DNA of 64,000 nt from Dehalobacterium formicoaceticum (GCF_002224645.1 NZ_CP022121.1:310001-374000), one strand, 5' to 3'. Counted from the stretch's first letter, positions 25,232 through 35,142 are shown. Notes: generated by a model from the letters alone, not told the origin. Numbers and translations are program-made.

Positions 25232-27550
25232 CTACTCCTTTATGCTTTCCATTATTTTAATTTCTCCCGTCCGGGCGGTTCCAATCAGAGTCGCAGCAAG
25301 GGTCGCGGCGATCAGTGCCAAGGGACACAGTAAATAAGACACAATGGGATTTATGGCAAACCGGAAGGAAGCAACCCCCAATGAGGAGATTACCAGCCCC
25401 GCCAAAAGCCCGCCCAAGGTATTCGCCAGCAACACTCCCAAAGCTACGGCAAAGACGAGCACAAACAAGGAGCGAGTCAGATATTGCGTCCGGATATCCT
25501 TTTCTGTAAAGCCAAGCGCTTTCATTACAGCGATGGCGTAATGATCTTTCGCCAGCAGCATCTTCATGAACAGTAAAACCACCAAAACTGTAATGACGAG
25601 AGCGACCGCAGCCGCCACTTGAGATGCTTTGCCAATGGCCTGGATGCTGCCTCCGAAGGTCTGCTCCATATATTCCGCGATATCGGAGACCTTGGCAAAC
25701 TCAAAGCGCCGCGCATACCCGTCAACCTTATCTTCAATCTGGGACTGATCGAAAAAACTCGCGCTGATTACGCACCACATTATATCCGCACCGTCATCTG
25801 AAAAAGCAGCCTTCGCCGTCTTGCCTCCGTTGGTTACATCGGAATATATACCGGTTACGGTCAGTTGTTTCATTCCCAGCGAAGTCACAATAGAAATGGT
25901 GTCGCCCACTGTTTTATTCAGCTCATCCCCATTGATGGAGGAAAGAGCAATCTCATCTTCAAGAATCGGCACCGTACCATTAACATACTCAATAGGGAAA
26001 ACGGTGTGGTCGCCCAACTCCACATTTAAACGGACTTCGGTGCCATCCTCCTCCCGCACCGTGAAAGCTTTGGTGGTAAGAACGACAAATTGATCTATGT
26101 CATCATCCTGTTCCATTACCTGGGCGATTTGAGCCGCTTTGTCGGAAATATCAATGGTCTGTTGGATGTCGATACGCATGTCGGACTGGCCGATGCCCAT
26201 ATAACGGGCAAAGCCGGCCGTTGATATGGTGTTATAAAGATTCTGCGGAACAATCAAGATGAAAGCAGCCAGCACCAGCACCACAAGCATGGTGACATAC
26301 AGCTTTTTTCTGGACAACACATCTTTAACACCGAGAAAAACATTGGTCGGCGGGAATGTACGCCCGCTTAGGGTCAGTCGTTTTACCCCGGACATGTTCT
26401 CCTGGGAAGCGCCAAACCGCAGCGCGGATGCGGCGGATATCTTCCGAAAGCGCCTCAATACCACACTGACATAGGAGACGATTGCGAGGAAAACTGCCAG
26501 CGATCCGGCAAAACCAAGCACCAGTGAAAGGCCATCATTTCCGCTTTCCCCCATATACAGGCGGATGTTCTCCAAAAGCGCACCCTGGAACACAAATGAC
26601 AGGCCGAGTCCCAACAGGCAGCCGACTGCCGCTATCGCCGCGTACTTTGCCAGGTATAGCCCCTTGATGTCGGACACGCGAAGCCCGATAGCCTTCATCA
26701 CACCAATTTCCCGGTAATCTTCCTCGATTTTCGTAAGCAGCGTAAAACGGATGCATAAAAAAGCAATTGCAACCGCCAGCAGGCTTACCAGAAGAATCAC
26801 GCCGATCATCATCCCGTCCGAAAGCGCATTAATCATTCTGAACAGCGGATAGGTCACGCGGGGGCCGTTAGCAGGCAGACCGGCTGACAGATAAGCATTC
26901 TCAAATTCACCCAACCTTCCCATATCATGCAGCCGAAACTCAATCAGGTACTCAATACTGCCCTGCTGCCGCAGGACATCAAAATCACTTTCGCTGACCA
27001 AGAAACGTTTAGAGGACGACAGGGATGCGTTCATCTGAGAGTCCCGCAAAAAACCTGCCACAGTGAGGGGATGACCATGCACGCTGAGGATGTCTCCGAT
27101 TTCAGCGAAACCGTCCTTCCAATATATAAGGGGCAGATATACCTCTCCGTCCGCAGGACGTATGATATTCCCGTTTAGATCCAGCAGATAATCGAACAAT
27201 GGACTTTGGACGGAAAAACCGTTGTCCTGTACGCTTGAGGCAAGGGTGTTTCCGGAAACTTCAATCTGCGCTCCGTCGATATTGAGAAACTCCATTATTT
27301 GATATTCGTCCACATCCGCCTGCTCTTTTGCAAAAGCGTCCAAGGCGTCCGCGTCTAACGTACCGGTGTGCATCTGAAGAAAGTGAGGCGTTTTCGCCTG
27401 CTCCATGAGGGTGTCGATCGCACCACCGAGGTTTATGATCAGGATTGCCGCCAGCGAGATCAGCATAGCTGCTGCTGCCACAAACGCGACGATCGTGGCA
27501 GTAATAAGTTTGTTCTTGCCGATGTCATTTCTTATTATTCTGTAATACAT
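25232..27550 (-). CDS. FtsX/MacB-type ABC transporter permease
   Basis: 772 residues with an N-terminal helix (about 15-40), a long extracellular domain, three helices around 240-360, a fourth near 410-430 starting a second extracellular domain, and three C-terminal helices, i.e. two tandem FtsX repeats (VMKAIGLRVSDIKGLYLAKY and VMKALGFTEKDIRTQYLTRS mark the paired cytoplasmic loops). Partner of the ATPase at 24470. GGGAGGAATGGG precedes the ATG. No substrate peptide gene or immunity gene is visible. Confidence 0.92.
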   Translation of the reverse strand: MYYRIIRNDIGKNKLITATIVAFVAAAAMLISLAAILIINLGGAIDTLMEQAKTPHFLQMHTGTLDADALDAFAKEQADVDEYQIMEFLNIDGAQIEVSGNTLASSVQDNGFSVQSPLFDYLLDLNGNIIRPADGEVYLPLIYWKDGFAEIGDILSVHGHPLTVAGFLRDSQMNASLSSSKRFLVSESDFDVLRQQGSIEYLIEFRLHDMGRLGEFENAYLSAGLPANGPRVTYPLFRMINALSDGMMIGVILLVSLLAVAIAFLCIRFTLLTKIEEDYREIGVMKAIGLRVSDIKGLYLAKYAAIAAVGCLLGLGLSFVFQGALLENIRLYMGESGNDGLSLVLGFAGSLAVFLAIVSYVSVVLRRFRKISAASALRFGASQENMSGVKRLTLSGRTFPPTNVFLGVKDVLSRKKLYVTMLVVLVLAAFILIVPQNLYNTISTAGFARYMGIGQSDMRIDIQQTIDISDKAAQIAQVMEQDDDIDQFVVLTTKAFTVREEDGTEVRLNVELGDHTVFPIEYVNGTVPILEDEIALSSINGDELNKTVGDTISIVTSLGMKQLTVTGIYSDVTNGGKTAKAAFSDDGADIMWCVISASFFDQSQIEDKVDGYARRFEFAKVSDIAEYMEQTFGGSIQAIGKASQVAAAVALVITVLVVLLFMKMLLAKDHYAIAVMKALGFTEKDIRTQYLTRSLFVLVFAVALGVLLANTLGGLLAGLVISSLGVASFRFAINPIVSYLLCPLALIAATLAATLIGTARTGEIKIMESIKE

Positions 27551-27771
27551 CCCATTCCTCCCTGTTCTAATGTGCGGACATCACGCTGCTCAGCCTCCGC
27601 GTCCATTTGCCGGACTGATTCACAAACTGCCACTTTCTCGCCGAATATCCGCATCACCTGCGAAGAAAGGCTGCCGTTTTCTACGCCAAGTAAACGCTCG
27701 ATGTTATAGCAAAAATATAGCATCAGCATTTCCGCCTGTCAACATAAACAGAGTTCGAAAATGACACAAAT

Positions 27772-27838
27772 CAGGCGTATCTTCGTTTGAAAATACGCCC
27801 GATTCATTGTGCCAGATTTCCTTATTCGGTTGCTTGCA
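27772..27838 (+). repeat. Copy A of a dispersed hairpin element
   Basis: A 67-base stretch starting CAGGCGTATCTT with a GGCGTAT/ATACGCC stem and ending TTATTCGGTTGCTTGC. Copy B at 37890-37955 has the same stem and the matching tail. On the minus strand copy A lies about 80 bases after the DUF2000 gene and could end its transcript, although its T-tract is weak. The surrounding gap 27551-27915 otherwise holds only the permease promoter. Confidence 0.7.
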
Positions 27839-27915
27839 GTAGTATAATTAAGTACGGTTTCCTGGATTTTATAGAAATTTCAATCAGCCCTTTGAACCGC
27901 TGTCAAAATGCCGAT

Positions 27916-28323
27916 CTACTCATGCAATTTAAGTCCTTTTGTCAGCTTATCAACATGATTCTTCTTGCCAATCATGCCAATACCCACCAGGTTCAGGTCA
28001 TCAGTTTTATACTCTGCAATTTTTGCACGATTGTCAACATCATTGTAGGTCTTGAAAAGTTCTTCAGTATAGATAGTCATCTTAACCTCTTTGGTAAGAG
28101 CCTTATTCAGCACCTCTTTCAACTCCTGGCTGCTTGCGGAATATATCATAATAGGTTGTTGTGACATGGGCAGGAAAGCTACCCCATCACCATCAACATA
28201 CGGTTCTCCGGTAATATTGTGAGTCCCGCCAATTCCGCTTAACAAAAATGCTGTAACATTTAGCTTTTGCCATACCAAAAGGTCATCTCCGATTATAACT
28301 ACGATCTTGTTAGCAAATTCCAT
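27916..28323 (-). CDS. DUF2000-family protein
   Basis: 135 residues. KIVVIIGDDLLVWQKLNVTAFLLSG at the start, with the conserved QKLNVTAFL core, matches DUF2000, a small family with a peptidyl-tRNA hydrolase-2-like fold and no established activity. No signal or membrane segment. It follows the QueG-like gene by about 50 bases on the same strand and may be cotranscribed. Confidence 0.8.
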   Translation of the reverse strand: MEFANKIVVIIGDDLLVWQKLNVTAFLLSGIGGTHNITGEPYVDGDGVAFLPMSQQPIMIYSASSQELKEVLNKALTKEVKMTIYTEELFKTYNDVDNRAKIAEYKTDDLNLVGIGMIGKKNHVDKLTKGLKLHE

Positions 28324-28374
28324 CTAAAAAATCTCCTTAATTTTATTTTGATATATATTCAAATGACAGCTGCT

Positions 28375-29502
28375 TTAGCCTTGAGCTAATGCCTGGTTAA
28401 TGGCTTGCTTAACATTATCAGACGATTCATTTGCCAAGCTGCTTTTCAGCACTCTTTCTGCATATTGGCCGCCTATTTTTCCTAATGCCCAAACAACATA
28501 CTCCCGAACCATCTCATCAGGATTTGTTATTGCAATTTCTAAATCTTTGACATAATCCTCATTTTTTGAGTTGCCCATGGCAAGGGCAGCGTTTCTCATA
28601 AAATATCGTTTGTCTTTAATATAGTTATACATAATTGGCTTGATTCTGTTCATAAAAAAATCATCTGTCATGTTAAGGATCGCTGGCAGCGCAATATCCT
28701 CCGCAATTTGTTCTATATATCTGTCGACTGCCTTTGGGGCCTTCAATTTTTTCTGGTTGAGGAGACAAACATCCTGGCATATATCACATCCATGGATCTT
28801 CCCGCCTATGGCTTCTCTTAATTCATAAGGAATGAATGAAGAAATTGAACCTCTCCCATCCTGGGTAATCCAGTTGTTAAATGAAATACATCTTTTAGGA
28901 TTTAGTTTAAATGGTTCATAGATTGCCTTTGTTGGACATGCATTTATGCACGCACTACAATTGGGAGGGCATTTACTTTCCATGGTAGGTTTGTCATAAT
29001 CAAATTCCATATCTACAACAATGGTGCTGATAACAATATAAGAGCCGGTATCACCTGCATAAGCAAAGTTGTTTCTACCAAATGTTGTAACGCCTGCTTG
29101 GGCGGCAGCCCATCTTGCCGGAATGCCAATGGATGAGTTTACCTTGCAGCCATTGGCAGATAAATAGTCTTTCATCAATTCCAGTCTTGAATGAGCCAGC
29201 ATCCCGGGGAGAGGATTATAACATCTGGCCAGATAGATTTTCCCGATCATTTTTTTAAGTTCTTCTGGAAAATCATTCTGAAAATAATCATATATTAAGA
29301 CAATAACAGATTTTGCTTCCGGCATAATGTTTTTTGGTATCGCTCCTTGAAGCGGATTTGTTGATGTGAAGTCGAAAAAATCATATTTATCACCTCGCGA
29401 AAGGACTTCAGCCACATAATCCGTGAAACTGTCGGCAGAAGTTATTCCAACTTTACTGTATCCAATATTTAGACCATACTCTTTTATGTCTCGTGATCTC
29501 AT
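28375..29502 (-). CDS. QueG-like double [4Fe-4S] protein with HEAT repeats
   Basis: 375 residues resembling epoxyqueuosine reductase, the cobalamin-dependent last enzyme of queuosine synthesis. The middle has the two cluster motifs: CPPNCSACINACPTKAI near 185, a later RCISFNNW, and GCDICQDVC near 240. The C-terminal third (about 285-370) is HEAT-like (MRNAALAMGNSKNEDYV, VREYVVWALGKIGG), as in QueG. The N-terminal cobalamin-binding part is divergent, and the first cluster has an extra Cys-Pro-Pro-Asn insertion, so it may be a paralogue acting on something else. GGGGGG precedes the ATG by seven bases. Confidence 0.75.
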   Translation of the reverse strand: MRSRDIKEYGLNIGYSKVGITSADSFTDYVAEVLSRGDKYDFFDFTSTNPLQGAIPKNIMPEAKSVIVLIYDYFQNDFPEELKKMIGKIYLARCYNPLPGMLAHSRLELMKDYLSANGCKVNSSIGIPARWAAAQAGVTTFGRNNFAYAGDTGSYIVISTIVVDMEFDYDKPTMESKCPPNCSACINACPTKAIYEPFKLNPKRCISFNNWITQDGRGSISSFIPYELREAIGGKIHGCDICQDVCLLNQKKLKAPKAVDRYIEQIAEDIALPAILNMTDDFFMNRIKPIMYNYIKDKRYFMRNAALAMGNSKNEDYVKDLEIAITNPDEMVREYVVWALGKIGGQYAERVLKSSLANESSDNVKQAINQALAQG

Positions 29503-29678
29503 AAGCCATCCCCCCTACATAAATACCTGCATCCCTGTCAGACCCTGTCTCCATAATCAATAATCAATTAGTTGCATTATCAAAAATTATACATAAATAT
29601 ATTATAAGCCTTAAAGTTCTAGCTGTATAGTACGTTATTGCAGTGTTAAGGGTTCAAAAAAAGGCCGCTTTACATATT

Positions 29679-30224
29679 TTACATCATAAGTTTATTCTTG
29701 ATTTTATGCTCATACACATACAATATGACTTTACCGCATATTAAGCCTAAAACTATTCCTGCAACTATATCACTTGGATAATGCATGAATAAATATACTC
29801 TCGAAAATGCTATTGTTATTGCAACAATCCAAATGATCAGTGAGAATTTCTTTAAGTATTTGGTTAAAACATATGCCGCAGCAAATGATGTAGTGGTATG
29901 ACCTGATGGGAAGGAATATGTCGTAGATTTTCCTGCCAATAAATGGATCGAGGGAAAATCAACATACGGCCTAGGCCTTTGAATAATATGTTTTAAGATT
30001 CCTTCACCCATTATAGTACTTAAAATTAATGCCCCCAGGGTTACCATGCCAATATATCGCGTTTTTTTATTAATCAAAAGCAAAAGAGAGCTCAAAATCC
30101 AGATGAAACCCATGTTTCCGGCTACAGTAGATAAAATCATTACTTTATTTAATATTGGGATATGAAAATTTGTTTGAATAAAGAACAATATTGTTTGATC
30201 CAGGTTATTAAAATATGTTAACAT
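29679..30224 (-). CDS. PAP2-family membrane phosphatase
   Basis: 181 residues, six hydrophobic segments. The three motifs of type 2 phosphatidic acid phosphatases are present: KHIIQRPRP, YSFPSGHTTT and SRVYLFMHYPSD. Bacterial relatives dephosphorylate undecaprenyl pyrophosphate (BcrC-like) or phosphatidylglycerol phosphate. GGGGTGAC precedes the ATG. It lies downstream of PepSY and two-component genes, after a terminator. Confidence 0.88.
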   Translation of the reverse strand: MLTYFNNLDQTILFFIQTNFHIPILNKVMILSTVAGNMGFIWILSSLLLLINKKTRYIGMVTLGALILSTIMGEGILKHIIQRPRPYVDFPSIHLLAGKSTTYSFPSGHTTTSFAAAYVLTKYLKKFSLIIWIVAITIAFSRVYLFMHYPSDIVAGIVLGLICGKVILYVYEHKIKNKLMM

Positions 30225-30284
30225 TTGTCACCCCTATAATTCCGTTATAAAATAAATCCAATGCCCCTTAGTGTGTTAAACATC

Positions 30285-30319
30285 AAGAAAAGGCATACTC
30301 CCATTTTCATGGGAGTATG
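30285..30319 (-). terminator. Rho-independent terminator after the PepSY gene
   Basis: CATACTCCCAT and ATGGGAGTATG form a perfect 11-base stem with a four-base loop; on the minus strand it is followed by CCTTTTCTT. Confidence 0.85.
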
Positions 30320-30360
30320 GGAGTAGGGGCGCAAAGGTTGAATTTAAGCTGGTTTAGTTC

Positions 30361-31089
30361 TTAGTCTTTATATCCGTCAGAATCTTCATTATCGTTTTCA
30401 TGGAGGACATTATTGTTATCCCCACTCTTTGATTCCTTTTCGATATTACCTTTCTCGTCTTTTTCGTTGTCCTGATCCATTTTTAAGATTGATCCAGAGT
30501 TTGCATCGACTTTTACGTCATAGATGTTTGAACCGGACTGTATTTCCACTCCATACACAACTACACCGTCTTCATCTTCAAGCTCTAGTTCTTTTAATAC
30601 TCCATCTTTCACAGAAGCTAAAGCGACCTGTTTGGCCTGTTCCTCAGTGATTGATGTCTTAGTGTTTGCAGCATTCAGTTCTTGTTCATCATTTTCTTCG
30701 CCCTGCTCATTTGATTCATTATCCCCATCCTGGTCAGATTTCAGTATCGCTCCGGTAATTGCATCAACCTTTACATCATGAACAGCGTTCCCTGTTTTAA
30801 TTTCAACTCCGTATACAATCGCACCATTTTCTTCTTCTAATTCGCTTGTTACAACTACACCGCCAGGAATTGATGCCAGGGCTTTCTGTTCTGCGCTAGC
30901 CTGATCAATTCCGCCGGTCGGCAACACAACATTCTCGTCCTGTGTTTCAGTTTCTATAGCTTGTTCGTCCGACATTGCCTTTGGGTTATTTTGCGATGCT
31001 GAATTTGCAGAAATTGCAAATGCGGTTCCCGTTCCGCCAAGCGCAAGTACGCCCACTAAAGCCAATGTCGCAATCTTTTTCTTATCCAT
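30361..31089 (-). CDS. Secreted protein with two PepSY domains
   Basis: 242 residues. An N-terminal signal-type helix (ATLALVGVLALGGTGTAFA) is followed by two PepSY repeats, about 62-118 (ASAEQKALASIPGG, VEIKTGNAVHDVKVDA) and 147-205 (ITEEQAKQVALASV, VEIQSGSNIYDVKVDA), with acidic low-complexity linkers and tail. PepSY proteins often inhibit proteases or sit in envelope stress systems. AAGGAG precedes the ATG. Its promoter shares TGAGAA repeats with the ABC operon at 37606, so the adjacent two-component system probably controls it. Confidence 0.88.
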   Translation of the reverse strand: MDKKKIATLALVGVLALGGTGTAFAISANSASQNNPKAMSDEQAIETETQDENVVLPTGGIDQASAEQKALASIPGGVVVTSELEEENGAIVYGVEIKTGNAVHDVKVDAITGAILKSDQDGDNESNEQGEENDEQELNAANTKTSITEEQAKQVALASVKDGVLKELELEDEDGVVVYGVEIQSGSNIYDVKVDANSGSILKMDQDNEKDEKGNIEKESKSGDNNNVLHENDNEDSDGYKD

Positions 31090-31192
31090 TTTTACATCTC
31101 CTTAATCAATTATCAAAATCATTTGTTTAACTGCTTTCATCTTATCAAGCTAGTTATTTCACCTCCTATGCTCATATAATAAAGCCGGAAGA

Positions 31193-31242
31193 TGAGAATA
31201 CAATAAAATGAATCTGAGAATCAGCTGAAAAAGCCATGAGAA
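31193..31242 (-). promoter_or_regulatory. Three phased TTCTCA boxes upstream of the PepSY gene
   Basis: On the minus strand TTCTCA occurs three times (plus-strand TGAGAA at 31193, 31215 and 31237), each exactly 22 bases from the next. The same word with the same 22-base spacing lies upstream of the ABC operon. OmpR-family regulators bind direct repeats of about 11 bases, so these are likely sites for the regulator at 32634. Confidence 0.6.
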
Positions 31243-31260
31243 GAAAATATTAGGTTATGA

Positions 31261-32625
31261 TTAGAAATCTAGTGGGAGTTTAATCGTCATTTTCGTACCT
31301 TTTCCAATTTCACTCTCTGCTTCAATGCTGCCTTTGTGAATATCTACAATCCATTTTACTAATGATAAACCGAGACCAGATCCGCCTATGGATCTCGATC
31401 TGGCTTTATCTACCCTGTAAAAACGATCAAAAATGTGACTAAGGTCTTCCTTCGGTATGCCAATTCCTTCATCAGAGACCTCAATAACAGCCATTTCTTC
31501 CCTTACGCTGTAATCAATATTTATTTTTGTATCTTCAGGAGAATATTTTATGCTATTATCAACGATCGCTCTTAGCATCTGTTTAATTAATCTTCTGTCT
31601 CCTTCAATTTGAAATTCAGGATATGTGCTGCAAACAATACTATGCTTCTCATCGACGAGATTGCTCTCCTTAACAATTTCTTTTATTAAATCATTCATCA
31701 AGAATCTAGCTTTTTCCATCTTATAAATTTCATTATCGCCTTTTGAAAGGAAAAGTAAGGTATCCAGCAGACCGGTCATATTTGCTAATTCAACCTTAAT
31801 TGATGATATGCTTTCATTTAATACTTCCCTGTCATTCTTACCCCAACGGTCGAGAACATCAATATAGCCCTTGATCACCGCCAGCGGCGTAGCTAACTCA
31901 TGAGATGCGTCCAGCGTGAAACGGTTTTGTTTTTCATACGAACACTGGATTCTGGCAATCAGATCATTGAAGGTATCTGAAAGTCTTTTTAATTCATCAT
32001 CCGGACCATCTATTTGAATTCTGGCAGAAAGGTCGCTCGCACTGATTTGCTTCGCCTGATCTGTAATCTTATCAATAGGACTTAATGCTTTCCTGCTGAT
32101 AAGATAACCAACAATTATTGCCAGTAAGAAAACAAACCCATCAATAAAAAGCATGATCCCGGCAAGTGCATGAATAAAATTCTCTTCACTATCCATGTCC
32201 TTTACGACTTGAATGGTTATTCTCGCTCCATCATTTAAAGTTAACTTATCATTTAAAAAGATAATCTTATCTTCTCCAGATACGGCAGTAAATACCTTAC
32301 CAAAGGCATTGTCCCCTACCTCCTGCAAATTGTATTGCTCCCCTGTGTTAAATATCATCCTGTTATTATAAAAGATGCTTACATCTACATTGTTGGCAAT
32401 TTGAGAAAATTCTTTTAGATCCATTTTGGGAATATCGTTCAAAGATTTGATTTCCTTCATGATTACCCGGTCAACCGCTTGAAGCTGTTGTGCTGCGGTT
32501 TGATTGATATAATAATTAGTGCTGAAGAGCGTCGCAAAGTTAACCAATGCGAGGGCTGCAAAAAAAAGCATTGCATAAGTAATCGTTAATCTATGCGATA
32601 TTTTAGATGATTTAAATTTACTCAT
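31261..32625 (-). CDS. Membrane sensor histidine kinase
   Basis: 454 residues. Two transmembrane helices (about 13-35 and 155-180) flank an extracellular domain of about 120 residues, followed by HAMP (about 180-235), HisKA with the phospho-His in DASHELATPLAVIKGY, and HATPase_c with N box (VDNSIKYSP), DEGIGIP and GGSGLGLSL. It follows the response regulator by eight bases. AAGGAG precedes the ATG. Its place among ABC-transporter and PepSY genes suggests an envelope or peptide stress input. Confidence 0.93.
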   Translation of the reverse strand: MSKFKSSKISHRLTITYAMLFFAALALVNFATLFSTNYYINQTAAQQLQAVDRVIMKEIKSLNDIPKMDLKEFSQIANNVDVSIFYNNRMIFNTGEQYNLQEVGDNAFGKVFTAVSGEDKIIFLNDKLTLNDGARITIQVVKDMDSEENFIHALAGIMLFIDGFVFLLAIIVGYLISRKALSPIDKITDQAKQISASDLSARIQIDGPDDELKRLSDTFNDLIARIQCSYEKQNRFTLDASHELATPLAVIKGYIDVLDRWGKNDREVLNESISSIKVELANMTGLLDTLLFLSKGDNEIYKMEKARFLMNDLIKEIVKESNLVDEKHSIVCSTYPEFQIEGDRRLIKQMLRAIVDNSIKYSPEDTKINIDYSVREEMAVIEVSDEGIGIPKEDLSHIFDRFYRVDKARSRSIGGSGLGLSLVKWIVDIHKGSIEAESEIGKGTKMTIKLPLDF

Positions 32626-32633
32626 ATCTATCG

Positions 32634-33323
32634 CTACTCCTTAAGTGTATAACCTACACCCCGAACAGTAAGAATCAGTTTGGTTTTATAAGGGTAATCA
32701 ATCTTATTCCTCAGATAGCGGACATAAACGTCAAGGATGTTGCTATCCCCGACAAAATCATAACCCCAAACATGTTCGATAATCTGGTCTCTGGTCAATA
32801 CAAGCCCTTTGTTTTGCAGAAGATATTCCAGCAAGTCATACTCTGTTTTGGTTAGATCAATATGATTCCCTTGCTTTATGACCTCTCTCGTTAAAACGTT
32901 AATGCTGAGATCTGCAAGCCCCAACAATTTAAGTTCCCCGGTCTCAGCTTTCCCTCGTCTAAGACCGGCCCGGATTCTTGCCAATAATTCTTCCATTTCA
33001 AACGGTTTGGTCACATAATCATCTGCACCAAGATCCAGACCAATAACCTTATCTGTAATATCCCTTCTTGCTGTCAGCATAATAATTGGGATGCTGGACA
33101 TTTTGCGTACTTTTCTGCAAACCTCCATGCCGCTGACTTCGGGTAACATTAAGTCCAGTAAAATTAGGCCATATTGACCATTTTGAAATTTTTCGAGTCC
33201 TTCTTTTCCGTCATAAGCTATATCATAGGTATATCCTTCATGCTTAAATTCCAGTTCCAGTACTCTCGTAATCCCTTTATCGTCCTCAACAATAAGAATA
33301 TCCTTGCTTTTCAAATTTATCAC
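32634..33323 (-). CDS. OmpR-family response regulator
   Basis: 229 residues. Receiver domain with phosphoacceptor Asp in LILLDLMLPEVSG, TARRD and the Lys of VTKPFEMEEL; winged-helix DNA-binding domain in the C-terminal half (LTKTEYDLLEYLL, YVRYLRNKID, VRGVGYTL). Start is either GTG at 33323 or TTG three codons later; the GGGG upstream fits both. Phased repeats at 31193-31242 and 37827-37865 are probable targets. Confidence 0.93.
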   Translation of the reverse strand: MINLKSKDILIVEDDKGITRVLELEFKHEGYTYDIAYDGKEGLEKFQNGQYGLILLDLMLPEVSGMEVCRKVRKMSSIPIIMLTARRDITDKVIGLDLGADDYVTKPFEMEELLARIRAGLRRGKAETGELKLLGLADLSINVLTREVIKQGNHIDLTKTEYDLLEYLLQNKGLVLTRDQIIEHVWGYDFVGDSNILDVYVRYLRNKIDYPYKTKLILTVRGVGYTLKE

Positions 33324-33332
33324 CCCATTTGC

Positions 33333-33370
33333 AAAGGGATTAGGGCATATAATGTCCCAATCCCTTTTTT
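33333..33370. terminator. Hairpin between the ABC operon and the two-component genes
   Basis: AAAGGGATTAGGG pairs with CCCAATCCCTTT. The T-tract is strong on the plus strand and weak on the minus strand, where it would sit between the lipoprotein gene and the response regulator. It may partly terminate the ABC transcript, letting some readthrough into the regulator. Confidence 0.45.
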
Positions 33371-33437
33371 AGTTCATCTATTCATGTTAGGCACTAATAT
33401 CATATATTATACTCTTTTTTACGCCTATTTTATACTT

Positions 33438-34142
33438 TTAATCCGCTACTTCGGCAGTGCCCTTTGCTTTCTCAACCTGAAAATTCAGTGGCTGATAACC
33501 TTTTGCATGGAGTTGTATATCAAATGTCAGCCCGTTAACGGAAGTTCCATACAACCCATTCATGTTTCCATTATAGTGTCCGGCTTCTTTAACCTGATTA
33601 TCGAAATGAATCGTCTTCGTTTCTCCAGCATTCAAAGATAAACCATTCATGGTCTGATAATAGGATTCTTGTGTTTTGTCAACCTTATCCGTAATCGTAT
33701 AATAGATGTCAAAGTTATTTAAAGTTGTATTTCCGGAGTTGGTCAGAGTAATTTCAAGATGATCAGCAGTCGCATTGTCCTCAACCCTAGCGTCTTTGAT
33801 TTTTATAGGTAGTTGCGCCGCACTTGCCTCTTTTATTAAATTCTCAGTCCCCACAGGTGCTTTGTCTTCCTTGTCATTAACCCCATCACCGTCTGTATCA
33901 GCAACATATGGATTGGTTCCATATGTTTTCTCCACTGAATCTGGAATGCCATCTCCATTAGTATCCGTTGAACTTTTACCTGCGGCAGTCTGTGAGCTAC
34001 TCGTGCTTGTACCTGAATTAGTAGCTTGATTAGAGTTATTTCCCGATGAGCAGCCTGCAAGCACAACAATTGAAAGCGAAATAATTAAGGCCGCTGCCAA
34101 GGTTGTTTTTTTTGTTTTACACGAAGTGATTTTATTATTCAT
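33438..34142 (-). CDS. Lipoprotein with thrombospondin-type-3-like Ca repeats
   Basis: About 234 residues from the ATG at 34142, which has GGGGG eight bases upstream; a longer frame would overlap the permease gene. A lipoprotein signal ends in LAGC. After a Ser/Thr/Asn-rich linker come Asp-rich calcium-type repeats (DTNGDGIPD, DTDGDGVND), then a C-terminal beta-sandwich-like domain of about 120 residues resembling secreted NEW3/DUF-type domains. It is the last gene of the ABC operon and is probably a surface partner of the transporter. Confidence 0.82.
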   Translation of the reverse strand: MNNKITSCKTKKTTLAAALIISLSIVVLAGCSSGNNSNQATNSGTSTSSSQTAAGKSSTDTNGDGIPDSVEKTYGTNPYVADTDGDGVNDKEDKAPVGTENLIKEASAAQLPIKIKDARVEDNATADHLEITLTNSGNTTLNNFDIYYTITDKVDKTQESYYQTMNGLSLNAGETKTIHFDNQVKEAGHYNGNMNGLYGTSVNGLTFDIQLHAKGYQPLNFQVEKAKGTAEVAD

Positions 34143-34176
34143 TTTCATTACCCCCAAATTAATTTTTGTTTTTAGT

Positions 34177-35136
34177 TTAATTGATAATATTTTCACGCCT
34201 TAAAAAAGCAATATAGGTAAGTAGCCATACAGCTAAGCTTGGAGCCAGCAAGCCTAAAAGGTTAACCCATTTTAAGCCGACCACCTCCAATGGCGTATTG
34301 GCTTCGAACCCTGGCTTTACATTCAGGAGAGCGTAGCTTATCCTTTCATAGTGCTTTGTTGGCGACATTTCTTCAACTCCATCCCGGAGCGTTTCATAAA
34401 ACTTAAATTGCTTAAGTACCTGATGCTCCTGATCCCTGGACATTCCCATCGAACTAAAAAAGCCTCCCGGTATTTGATTATCCATGTCCATTGTATCTCC
34501 AATCTGAGGGAGAACAAAGGACAATACCAGCCAAACAATCACTGTTATAAGCAGTGCCCGGCTCCCTTTCGTGGATACTGTGGCAATTCCCATGCTTAGT
34601 ACAGTAAAGAACGTCATATATAGGAATGACATCCCGAAGAACAGCAATAGCCGAATCACGTCATAAGTCGTAAGGGCAACGCCTCCGATTGCTACTAAAG
34701 CTACAAAAGTAATGATTCCTGTCAAGACTGTAATTCCAGCCAATATGGCAAGGTTACCCAGAAGTTTCCCGTTCAAAAATGTATCTCTAAACACTCCCCT
34801 TGATAAAATTAACTTCATGGTTCCATTTTTATACTCCTTCGAAATGGCGGTATTGCCTAACACAATTGCCAGCAGCGCTCCGACCATTCCGATATAATTA
34901 ACAAAACCCTTTGATGCAGAAATCGGATTGAGCTTCGGCATAGGAGGTAATTCAGCCTTACCAAGTGATTGCAGGAAGCTTATCGAGTTGTTGTAATTAT
35001 CCATTGCGATTTTCACCTGGTATGAACCGAGGATTATCGATACAATGGTCAGTACCAGAAGCATGACAAGAATGCTGAGAAATAGTTTGTTTCTGAAAGC
35101 ATCACTTATTTCTTTCTTCGCAATTTCAATGATCAT
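34177..35136 (-). CDS. ABC-2 type transporter permease
   Basis: 319 residues, six or more membrane helices, with a large extracellular loop after the first (about 40-95). The motif AISKEYKNGTMKLILSRGV is the ABC-2 coupling region. It is a paralogue of the permease at 35961 (SGERNNGTLKLIAVRPV), so the two probably form a heterodimer with the ATPase at 36884. GGAGG precedes the ATG. Confidence 0.88.
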   Translation of the reverse strand: MIIEIAKKEISDAFRNKLFLSILVMLLVLTIVSIILGSYQVKIAMDNYNNSISFLQSLGKAELPPMPKLNPISASKGFVNYIGMVGALLAIVLGNTAISKEYKNGTMKLILSRGVFRDTFLNGKLLGNLAILAGITVLTGIITFVALVAIGGVALTTYDVIRLLLFFGMSFLYMTFFTVLSMGIATVSTKGSRALLITVIVWLVLSFVLPQIGDTMDMDNQIPGGFFSSMGMSRDQEHQVLKQFKFYETLRDGVEEMSPTKHYERISYALLNVKPGFEANTPLEVVGLKWVNLLGLLAPSLAVWLLTYIAFLRRENIIN

Positions 35137-35142
35137 TTCTCA

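Noticed and set aside
27535-27729. 64-residue minus-strand frame ahead of the ABC permease
   Set aside because: It overlaps the permease start and RBS, has no recognisable family and no ribosome binding site of its own.
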